Shown one piece after another: positions 55,837-64,000 of a stretch of DNA of 64,000 nucleotides. The notes under the pieces are model-generated. The model saw nothing but the letters and a program-made list of their open reading frames with translations. It did no database searches and was not told the origin of the DNA. Position numbers and translations under genes: made by a program. The stretch covers positions 310,001 through 374,000 of the forward strand of contig OX621166.1 of the NCBI GenBank assembly GCA_951640195.1, read 5' to 3'. Position 1 is the stretch's first letter; every line of letters begins with the position of its first letter. The DNA comes from Porpolomopsis calyptriformis. Taxonomy: Eukaryota; Basidiomycota; Agaricomycetes; Agaricales; Hygrophoraceae.

Positions 55837-56338
55837 ATGTTCACGAAATCTCAAGTACTCGCTAGCTTCCTCGTCGCCTCGTCCGTCTGTGTTCATGCGT
55901 TACCATTTGATGCCCTCGAGGTTCGCTCTATCTCACCGATAATATTGTTCCTTGATATTCATCTTAACCCAGGCGCGCATGTTTGGGCGTCCTCCACCCT
56001 GGGTTACGCCTACGCCTGGAAAGGGTGCAACTGGCAAGGCAAAGCAGTTCCACCAAGTCTGGGCCATAGAAAAACACGCGGAGAATAATCGGGACCATCG
56101 CGCAGTCCAGCCCGGAAACACGGCCGAAGTCCACGACCACTTCCACACAACGGATGGTGGACCGCCTCACGCGACGGTTGACTACTACGACCCGAACCAC
56201 AAGTTCGTTACGAGGTTACATGTTGCCCCAGACGGCACTCAACTTCGTGGTGACGAATATCCCCCCGCTCACGCCGATGGGTATACCGCTCCCCACAACT
56301 CACCCTACGACGGGTATCAGAGGAGGAACATTCCATAG
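55837..56338 (+). CDS. small secreted protein, His-rich, unknown family
   Basis: Two exons (55837-55920 and 55973-56338) with a 52-bp intron encode 149 aa. Residues 1-22 are a clear signal peptide (MFTKSQVLASFLVASSVCVHA). The mature part begins near LPFDALE and is rich in His, Pro, Gly and Tyr: VHDHFHTTDGGPPHATVDYY, then DPNHKFVTRLHVAPDGTQLR. There are no cysteines in the mature region, unlike most effector-type proteins. The intron sits right after the signal-peptide exon. The HxHxH-type clusters could bind metal, but that is inference. No homologous family can be named. Confidence 0.8.
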
Positions 56339-57355
56339 CTGGTGGAACGTGAATTTGAGTTGGATGAGCTCGATTAAGTGTGGCGATATTTAATCGATAA
56401 AATCTACTATGCCAAGAGTTGAGTGACTTTGGAGGCTGTCCCTCTGCGCCAATGGATGGCAAGTCGAATTAAAATTCTAGAGAACACCAACCCATCCAAA
56501 ATTACTGTTTCTCTTTTCAGGTCCATCATGAGTTTCCGCCTATTACCTTGGATGCCTTTGATAAAGCGAGTGCATAAGTAATATCCCCGGCCCCTTGACC
56601 CGCAGTTTGATACTACAAAAACGAGAAGAGAAATTAGCAACGTGCTAGAAGATTCGGAAGCTCCGAAAATGAAATTCAGTGCGACCATCTCAGGATGGAA
56701 GCGTAGAATTGTAATCTCACGTCCACACGATGAACCGAAATTCAACCAAGAAGATCACCCGCGGCCCATCTTTCCGCTCCGGCCAGTGTACGCACACAAC
56801 CACACGCCACAAGAACAGCGAGTTTGAGTTCGGGCGTTTAATAGCATGCGCTTCGTCATGCGGAGAAAAACAAAGTGATGACTCGTTCGAGATGATGACC
56901 ACATCTGGAGACCACCCGACACAGCATATGATCTAGCGCTGCACGGCTCGGCAATGAACGTAGAAGTCGGACACCGATTCTCGGGTCCTGAATGTGCGAC
57001 TCTGCCTTTGCTGCTTCAGCCAGTGGGCTAGAGACGGAGCAGTCTATTGAAGAGTCTGGGAATGTGTGTCCAGCCTTACGATGTACCACGGAGATCTCGT
57101 GAAGAATGGTACATTGGGATTTAGACAACTGGGTTCGGAAAGATGGAGGCAGTGCGTTGCGAGAAATTCGGTTCTTTCGTGAGGTCGACCCTTTTACTGT
57201 AACATCATGAAGGAAAGGAGGAAAGGAAAGAGAACTTGCCTGAAAATGCATTGACACGTAAGGCACAGACGTGGGAGTAGCTGACCAAGCGAACGTTTAG
57301 CACGTTAAGACACCTTTCAATCCGTGCTCGTTCAACGTTCACCCCGTCGTCCGCA
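56339..57355. other. 1.0-kb region with one doubtful ORF
   Basis: A minus-strand frame at 56856-57266 (136 codons) contains SRNALPPSFRTQLSKSQCTI and a polar middle, with a second frame at 56407-56745. No family is recognised and no splice path between them was convincing. The region also contains the ERD2 promoter. Confidence 0.35.
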
Positions 57356-58260
57356 ATGAATATCTTCCGACTTTTCGGTTCGTCCTGCCAATCCGTGTGC
57401 AGTTTTAGCTCACGAGTTTCGCTGCAGGTGACCTGTCACATTTGGCATCCATATTCATCCTCCTGCACAAAATACAGACGACCCGTTCATGTCGAGGTTC
57501 GGTGCAGGATGCCCTCTCTTTTCGTTCGCCACCTTAATCTGCATATAATCCACCCCCAGGCATATCCTTCAAAACCCAAGCACTCTACGTCGCCGTCTTC
57601 GTCACACGCTACCTCGACCTTTTCTACCGATGGGTCTCGTTCTACAACTTCGTAATGAAAGTGTTCTTTATTGCAAGCAGCTGCTATATCCTATATATTA
57701 TGAAATACCGCTTTCGGTCAGTCCTTCTCCCATCACCCATTCACAACTGTTTCAAAAACACCAACGCTAGACCCACACACGACCCTGCCATCGACACCTT
57801 CCGCGCCGAATACCTCGTCGGACCCTGCATCTTCCTCGCCCTCATCTTCAACTACCACTTCACGCCAACAGAGATCCTCTGGTCCTTTTCCATCTTCCTC
57901 GAATCCGTCGCCATCCTCCCACAGCTGTTTATGCTCCAACGGACCGGCGAGGCAGAGACGATCACCACACATTATCTGGCGGCATTGGGCACCTATAGAG
58001 CGTTGTATATCCCGAATTGGATATACCGGTATCGTACCTCGCCCATTTTTGTCCTCTATCCTTCTGATCCATTACAGATACGCTACCAAAGGCGTCGTCG
58101 ACCCCATCGCCGTCACCGCAGGGATTGTCCAAACAGGGCTTTACATTGACTTTTTCTACGTCTATGTCACAAGGTGCGTGGCCAGTCTGCTCCCCTTTCT
58201 GGTCACTCAACCCCCACCACCAGAGTTCTCCAAGGACAGCGATTCGAACTTCCCGCATAG
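57356..58260 (+). CDS. ERD2: ER lumen protein-retaining (K/HDEL) receptor
   Basis: Six exons (57356-57377, 57428-57496, 57560-57716, 57771-58028, 58078-58173, 58224-58260) encode 212 aa, the family length. Splicing rebuilds MNIFRLFGDLSHLASIFILL, IQTTRSCRGISFKTQALY and RYLDLFYRW. Then come FRPTHDPAIDTFRAEYLVGP, the highly conserved FTPTEILWSFSIFLESVAIL, PQLFMLQRTGEAETITTHYL, YRALYIPNWIYRY and GLYIDFFYVYVTR, ending VLQGQRFELPA. Seven transmembrane helices are expected. The receptor returns soluble ER proteins from the Golgi by binding their C-terminal HDEL/KDEL, working with COPI traffic. All introns are short GT-AG and in frame. Confidence 0.97.
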
Positions 58261-58675
58261 TACGGCGAATGGATGGACCCTATAGTTATCGTTCGTTCGA
58301 AACGGGGGAGGACTTGGGCTTCTGTCGTTCTGTTCGAGTCGCGAGCAAAATTAATAAATAGATTCTGCCAGTCGTGCGTGCGTTCTTCGTGGGCACGCAT
58401 ACCCTTCTCCAAGTATTTCACGATCGGGCATCTTTCTAATTCTGTTTTTAACGAGACTAAGATGTTGATGTTGAATCGGGTATCGAGGACGTTGCTACTT
58501 AAATGCAGTAGAAATACATGGGTTGTAGATAACGAGGGTGAGAAGGACGAGTTCTATCTATCTCCGGGCCGTCAATCAATCCAATGAACGATTAGTATAT
58601 TGCAGAGGTGGGGACAGTGGCGGTGACAGCGACAGGTGTACGATAGATAGAGTTTTTTTTGTGATGGTTACCTGC
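58261..58675. other. intergenic between convergent genes
   Basis: This 415-bp interval holds the 3' flanks of ERD2 and the DUF4203 gene. Open frames running through it are extensions of other genes' shadow frames. Nothing else is seen. Confidence 0.4.
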
Positions 58676-59903
58676 TTAAACGCTGAAGCGACTCTTGGCC
58701 CTGAACGGGTTGAGTGTTTGGGTGAAACGCGTCATCCGTTTTTCGGGTGGCGCGATGTCGACATTGACAGGGTCGAGTTCGGCCTCGCTTGGGGGCAGGC
58801 GGGAGAAGGGATGTGGGAAGACTTTGTGCTGGAAAAAGGCGAAGATGGGGCTGTGGGGTAGGCTTGATTCGATTGTCAAAGCTGAAAGTGGGGATACGTA
58901 CATGAGGGCAAGTGAAGTACCCATGCCGATCACGGTTGATAGAGGGGGATGGTATCCGTTTTGAATGATGTCCTGGATTCGATTGATGAATTTGATCGGA
59001 TGTATAGTAACAAACATTCGTACCAGGAAATGGGCGTCATTGCGATCAAACAGAAAGCGCAATCCGCGACTCATACCAGCTTGTCTGTTGATGATGAGGT
59101 CGACTCCAAGAATGCAGAGAAAGGTGCCTGCTGATGCGGCACCAATGGCCTGGGTCGGCGTGGATGAGTATATGAATGAGACGGAATGGATTGAAGACTG
59201 ACGATCCCGGCCCTTCGGCTTCGCAGCAGTACCAAACCACTCGCACAGCCGAGAGCGGCTACGACTAACCAATTGACGAAGAAGAAACTCTCTAATGGGA
59301 TTAGCAACCCTTTGGTAATTAGGACGACGCGAATGCCGACGGAGAGACCGCCGGTGATAGCTAAAAGAATGACGCCGGCTATACGACCGGCTTCGAATAA
59401 ACCAAACACGAAACCGGCAGAGAAGAATACGAGGACGACGGCGGTCAGGAAAAGGTCTTGTATGCCGACGGCTGATTCTGAGGTAATGACGGCGGCCCAA
59501 GCTAAGAGAGGGATGTGAAATTTGGATGGGTATGAGAGTATCAGGGAGACGTACAACAGACGGCGGCGGCGAGACCGATTCCTGTTCCGGTGGTGAACCT
59601 CCAACCTCTAATTCCGGCCAAAGCAAGGGGAGGGCCAACGAGGAAGCAAAAGCCGATCCATATTACGGCAGGCAAAGTGAAATTTTTACCAGCGCCGTCA
59701 GAGGCGGAGGATTGAGGGATGGGTTGTTGAGTGAGAGGGTTGAAGACCTGTGGGTTGCCGGTGGCGTTGACGATGATGGGAGTGATACGTGGGAGAAGAG
59801 TGGGATGGAAAGACGGTGAGGGCGAAGCGATCGCTGGGAGGAGAGAGTGGAGAAGGAAGAGCGAAGGAAGTAAAATTAGATGTCGGCAGGCGGTTTCTGC
59901 CAT
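58676..59903 (-). CDS. multi-pass membrane protein, DUF4203 (TM7SF3/TMEM198-like)
   Basis: Multi-exon gene starting at 59903 with a signal peptide (LILLPSLFLLHSLLPAIAS). A short extracellular region contains an NAT glycosylation site. Next are about seven hydrophobic helices: LPAVIWIGFCFLVGPPLALA, FLTAVVLVFFSAGFVFGLFE, IAGVILLAITGGLSVGIRVV, SFFFVNWLVVAALGCASGLV and, after another intron, FLCILGVDLIIN. The typical DUF4203 end follows: QAGMSRGLRFLFDRN. The cytosolic tail is hydrophilic and ends KSRFSV. The family function in fungi is unknown. Its 3' end faces ERD2. Confidence 0.8.
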
Positions 59904-60099
59904 GGGAAGACTGATCCCGGGCGACCAAGGCGCGCCGGTGGGATCAGGAAAAGCGTGATTAGGACAGTGTGTGTTGATTCGAAGTTATCCCAGCTCGAAC
60001 TCGTCAGAGTCAAGCCAGGATGAAAATGGCACCAGGCTGGTCGTTGAAAGAGAGGAAGTAGTTTTATTCACGTGATCTTAATAGCAACCGTAGCTGATG

Positions 60100-61830
60100 G
60101 CGGCTATTTTACACACCAATAGGAAAACTCATTGAATCTTGGTCTGATCTTCTTCTATATTTTTTTGCAGGATATCTGTACCAATTTTTAGAGGGATCGG
60201 AACAGTGGTTTTGTGCTGTGATTTTATTTATCCTCTGGGCACATGATCCTTACATTAGGCATACTTTTGCAATGAAAAAATGAGGCACTATTCACTTTTT
60301 GTGGCAAAATCACCTTATTGGATAGAAAGGTAAGACATTTCTGAACATAACTTGTCTTTACTTGGAGGTGATATGTAAAAGACAGGGATAAAGTAGCACA
60401 GAGGATGATTCAGAATCACCCTCAGGTTTTTGTACATAAAGCACAGCCATGTGGGTATGCACTGGTATTAATCTGGTCTGTTATCCCAAGTAACTCGGAA
60501 TAAGCATGACACTACATAAATACATAATCTGAGCAAGGCTCCAAGCTGAGTCTGCTCCCACTTCCATCCTATAGCTATGTAAGGCTTATTATTCCAACAC
60601 TCCCCCTCAAGCCTTGCTAAGTCTGAGTTCCAAAGTGAAATGCTTAACTTTCAGAGATGGTAGCACTTTCGTGAGGGTGTCTGCAATCATGTCGTCAGTG
60701 GGACAGTGTCAGAGATATATTTTTTCTTTTTCCTTTGCTCGTCTATTCCTATTTACATCAGACAGTTTACATTAATAACCACTTAGCCACCTAAGCTCTG
60801 CTTAGTAATAGAAGGTGACCAAGCCATATTTATATTTAGTCTACCATCACTCTCCTTATCTACATGACTCATCTATAGTCGTTATGACTCACATGTAGTC
60901 AGTATAACTCATACTTAGCTAGTATATAAAGCTAGCAGTAGATAGACTTAGGATAAGTCTGTTTCTTTTGTTAACACCCCCAATCAGTAGTCTGCTAACC
61001 CTTTAAAGCCCTACACCCAGAGCCTGAAGTAAAACCTTGCAATCAACCCTAGACTGCTGTCTAACAGATAGTAGACAAGTCGGAGGGTCCCATTTTCGAT
61101 AATCCAGTGAATAAAATGGTAGTAGATGTCAATGTGCTTTGTCCAGGTGTGATACTGCAAGTTTTGTGTGAGCGCAATGGCAGATTTGTTGTTGGAGAAC
61201 TGGGTCATCACTGGGTTTGTGAATCTGAAAAGTTGGCTTGTTAGCAACTGGAGCCAAATGGCCTCCTTGGCTGCATGCATCACAGCCATGTATTCACTCT
61301 TGGTCATGGAAAGTGAGATGATTTCTTGCTTTTTGGCACTCCAGAAGACAGCTCTGCCATTTATAAGGAAAGCATATCCTGAGATCACGCAGCCATGCTT
61401 CCATCTGCATCTGCCCACCTAGTGAGCTTCTTCTTGACTCCCCCATAGACTAACCATAGGTCCCTTGTTCCCTTCAGGTATTGGAATACTCATTTTACGG
61501 CTTGCCAGTGAGCTTCTCCAGGATCACTTAATCGGGAAAGTATAGTTACGGTGAACAATATATCTAGTTAGGTTCTGAGTGATGCATACATCAGTAATCC
61601 AACTGCTTCATGATATAGTATGTTGCACATCTAGGTGCATTCAAGGGGTATTGTAGGGGATTGCACCTGCATTAGATAGGTTTGCAGGTCCATCAGGGTT
61701 GATATGGGTTTGTCATCATCAAATCTGAAATGATGCACAATTGAATCAATATAGGCTTGCTGTAAGGGTTTGGGATAAGTTATCACACTTTACTCAATAC
61801 CAGGATATGCACAGAACCAATGTATTGGGG
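60100..61830 (-). mobile_element. decayed Copia retrotransposon fragment
   Basis: On the minus strand, the end of a Copia pol is recognisable. RT/connection sequence lies near 61.8-61.45 kb (QAYIDSIVHH, EAVGLLMYASL, DPGEAHWQAVK). RNase H at 61.42-61.07 kb has SGYAFLINGRAVFWSAKKQE and SEYMAVMHAAKEAIWL. After a nested LTR, the pol C-terminus follows (CPTDDMIADTLTKVLPSLK). A polypurine GGGGGAG then leads to an LTR starting TGTTGGAAT (right edge 60599 on +). Several stops and frame changes occur. The left LTR edge near 60.1 kb and the right truncation near 61.83 kb are approximate. Confidence 0.78.
60707..61066 (+). mobile_element. solo LTR nested in the Copia fragment
   Basis: A 360-bp sequence begins TGTCAGAG and ends GTCTAACA. 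It is flanked by 5-bp repeats GACAG (60702-60706) and GATAG (61067-61071), one mismatch. Removing it rejoins the Copia pol coding sequence (LRLVY to CPTDDM) in frame. A TATATAAAG box lies near 60920. Confidence 0.78.
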
Positions 61831-61938
61831 CAATCTGGTATAAGCGGGAGTGGGATGTAAACTTATTGTTTACCTAAGCATGACCGGTACTTAAGGTATC
61901 TGGTACAAATATGTACAAACACAGCATGGTGGCTGTAT

Positions 61939-61993
61939 GTAACATATCTGTTACATCCCCTGCTTTGGCTTAACTGCCGGGGTAAGTTAAGCC
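61939..61993. repeat. two adjacent perfect hairpins
   Basis: GTAACA-TATC-TGTTAC (61939-61954) is followed by GGCTTAACT, a 9-nt loop, then AGTTAAGCC (61967-61993). They sit just right of the Copia fragment and may mark the end of another mobile element. Confidence 0.75.
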
Positions 61994-62094
61994 TGATAGC
62001 CAGGCAGAATACACATAAACCAATCTATATACTACATAGAAAGAAATAATAGAAACAGAAAATAAATGCTGTAGTAATACAACTGCAGTGACAA
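61994..62094. other. AT-rich spacer
   Basis: An AT-rich spacer between the hairpins and the next minus-strand frame. Nothing else is seen. Confidence 0.3.
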
Positions 62095-62439
62095 CTACAT
62101 TCTTCTGTAGTCCATCAGGATGTCAGGTATCTCTGACATACTCTCAATACATTCCTGAAGCGAAGCTAGCTTAGGTTCAGGGATTGGCAAGCCAAGTGAA
62201 ACTTGCTCGCTATCGCTGCCTGGCAGTGCAGTGCAGTCTTGTGAATCACACTGTGAATGGTGTTGCGAAGTGCGGGACAAATCCCAGCCATGAGGTGGTC
62301 CACACTTGGCGAGTGTGTATGTGGTTAGTCCATGCTGAGTGAATGAGTTAGACGCATCAAACGCATCTTGGGTGATCAGGCCTGTGGATTGGGTGACAGA
62401 CTTGTCACAACTGTAGTTGCAAGTCTTTTCGTTGATCAC
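62095..62439 (-). CDS. doubtful 114-codon ORF
   Basis: The frame starts MINEKTCNYSCDKS and is polar, with several Cys and His but no ordered zinc motif. The open sequence continues upstream in another frame (62440-62620). It may be a remnant of a mobile element ORF. No family is recognised. Confidence 0.3.
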   Translation of the reverse strand: MINEKTCNYSCDKSVTQSTGLITQDAFDASNSFTQHGLTTYTLAKCGPPHGWDLSRTSQHHSQCDSQDCTALPGSDSEQVSLGLPIPEPKLASLQECIESMSEIPDILMDYRRM

Positions 62440-63063
62440 AAGGCAGGCTTTGGAGCTTAATAAGTCTAAGAGGATATAGAAAAAGGTTCTGATAGGAATG
62501 TCTTCGTAAAGGGTGATGATTCCTTCTGTATTAAGTTTGACTTCTACAAAGAAGTTCTGTTGTGGGTTAAATCCATTATGTGCCTCTGCTGAGAGTTTAG
62601 GGAATATAGGTATGAACAGTTGGTTCGGTGATAGTGGTTTTATGTTTCTCTTTTCTTGTTCTGATAGAAAAGAAGTCCGATGATTCTGATTGCATTCGTG
62701 CTACTACAAGTAATCTCACAGGAGGACGAAGTGATGATCCGCTTTGCCCTCAGGGTTTATATAGTATTTCTAAAATAGGAGTCATTATGAGTCAGCCTCT
62801 ACAGTCACCCCATTTTCTATTGTTCACAGCCTCCAGTTTAAGGTTTGCTATTGTTCCTAGTCATACTGCGGAAGGCTGTGTGCTTCTGATGACTCAATTC
62901 TATTAGGCATAGCCTTCTGCAGCATTGGGCTGTGTTGTCTCATGACTGGTTTCTATTGTTCTTTGGTCATGAGATCGCCATTGTTTCTATCTCTTGTCCA
63001 GCGTATCAGGTTTCTCTTCTTTGACTGAGGAACCTCCTTTTGGTCCTCCCTTTGTTCATAGAT

Positions 63064-63071
63064 GTATAAAA
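63064..63071 (+). promoter_or_regulatory. TATA box
   Basis: TATAAAAG lies 57 bp before the start codon of the 63121 gene, followed by a pyrimidine-rich leader. Confidence 0.55.
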
Positions 63072-63120
63072 GGTGTGGAGTTGTATCCCTATACTTCAGT
63101 TCAATCCTTGTCAATCATTA

Positions 63121-63955
63121 TGACTCCCTCCCACCAAGGCCACTACGTTCGATTCTTCAAGCAGTCTGGGGTAGTGCACTGCACTGCCCCTGTCTTCCTT
63201 GATTGTGACTCTTTCCATTACTACCTTCAGCGTATCCCTTCTGACGCCGACCTCTGTTGGTCTTCTTTCTCCTGTTTCGCTTGCAGTGGCAAGCACAAAG
63301 TCAAGAAGTGTCTGTTCATTCGCTGGCCAATCCAGCATGCTTGTAGCTTGATGGAGGATCCGCTTGGTGAGTATTTTGTTTTGTCTTTATTAGTCTGTGT
63401 TTGTTGATAATAGGCTTTCCCTTTCTTAGCTTGGGATAATAACCCCCCTCCCCCTACTTCCCAGCTCCCTTTGGAGAAGCGAGTTGATTGGAGTTCTGAT
63501 CATTGGGGGTATCCCTTCCCCTTTGATGATGCTAAGCCTGGGGACTTGGCTACAAGCCCCCCTTTCCGTCCTTGGACCCCTGGTCCATTAAGTCCTTTAT
63601 CTAGTGGTAATACTCTAAACTCTCTCACCCTCTTCGTAATTGTTAATCCTTTATCTTTTTAGTTGAAGATTTGTCCTTGTCGTCAACCAATGTTAACGTC
63701 AAGATTGAGGAAGAAGAAGAAGTTCCTCCCAGTTTGTTGTGGAGTCCCACTAATGATTGGTTGGGTGAGGAAGCGAGAAAGATAGCAATGGGTTTCGTCA
63801 AAGGGAAGGCTGCTGAGTTGCAGGCCTCTGGTGGTGACACTAATGGGGCCATCTATTGGGGTAATAAGTTGGCTACATTAGATGGTCAGGTGGTTTCTAG
63901 TTTCATAGAGTTCTTGAGGGACAGTATGGTGCAGGAGATTACCAAGACGGACTAG
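63121..63955 (+). CDS. unknown three-exon protein
   Basis: Three exons ending near 63366, 63601 and 63955, joined by GT-AG introns that keep the frame (DPL joins AWDNNPPPP; LSS joins VEDLSLSS), support a real gene. The N-terminus has a Cys/His cluster (SFSCFACSGKHKVKKCLFI) that could hold a zinc ion. The middle is Pro/Trp-rich (HWGYPFPFDD, FRPWTPGPLSP). The C-terminus is acidic then helical (WLGEEARKIAMGFVKGKAAE). I do not recognise the family. It lies in a repeat-rich zone with its own TATA box, so it could be a mobile-element gene or a multicopy host gene. Confidence 0.65.
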
Positions 63956-64000
63956 TTTTAGGTAGTTAGTTGGACATGGACCCCCTTTCTTGTACACATA

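Noticed and set aside
1..64000. CRISPR arrays, operons, riboswitches, bacterial insertion sequences
   Set aside because: The window is eukaryotic with spliceosomal introns; no regularly spaced repeats or bacterial elements were seen.

Overview
The window is nuclear DNA of a filamentous basidiomycete, most likely an Agaricomycete. Genes are dense on both strands and are cut by many 44-60 bp GT-AG introns. Several protein families point the same way: a Bem2-type RasGEF/PH/RhoGAP protein, NoxR, fungal bestrophin-like channels, F-box/LRR proteins and chromodomain Gypsy elements. No rRNA, tRNA, CRISPR or bacterial feature is supported.

Left arm (1-31.7 kb) is a housekeeping and signalling block. 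In order it holds an Hsp70-like ATPase (-), a membrane-anchored coiled-coil protein (+), an SDR-fold membrane protein (-) sharing a very short promoter with chaperonin subunit CCT8 (+), a large Bem2-like RhoGAP (-), diphthine synthase DPH5 (-), a bestrophin-like channel (-), an L-type cargo lectin (-), a divergent valyl-tRNA synthetase (+), the NADPH-oxidase regulator NoxR (-) and a PKA catalytic subunit (-).

The middle (32.2-43.3 kb) is a nest of transposable elements. A decayed PIF/Harbinger transposon (DDE transposase plus Myb-like ORF) has been hit by a 1,045-bp TRIM-like mini-LTR element (203-bp LTRs, exact GATGC target duplication) and by a solo LTR. A 6,699-bp chromodomain Gypsy element (370-bp LTRs, exact CACAT duplication) lies beside its Myb-like ORF. 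The Gypsy element carries an extra ORF between pol and the 3' LTR whose N-terminus copies the histone H3 tail around Lys9. This is the most striking feature of the window because the same element's integrase ends in a chromodomain with an apparently complete aromatic cage.

Right arm (45.8-59.9 kb) returns to host genes: the SWR1 chromatin remodeler (+), a 205-bp foldback repeat, an F-box/LRR protein (-), a small secreted protein (+), the KDEL receptor ERD2 (+) and a DUF4203-type multi-pass membrane protein (-). From about 60.1 kb the window enters a second repeat-rich zone, with a decayed Copia fragment split by a solo LTR, a pair of hairpins, and an unrecognised three-exon gene at the right edge.

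Several gene sets belong together functionally. CCT8 and the Hsp70-like protein concern protein folding. The lectin and ERD2 concern ER-Golgi traffic. DPH5 and the ValRS concern translation. NoxR, PKA and the Bem2-like protein concern polarity, ROS and cAMP signalling. Intron boundaries were read by eye and, where given, keep the frame open.
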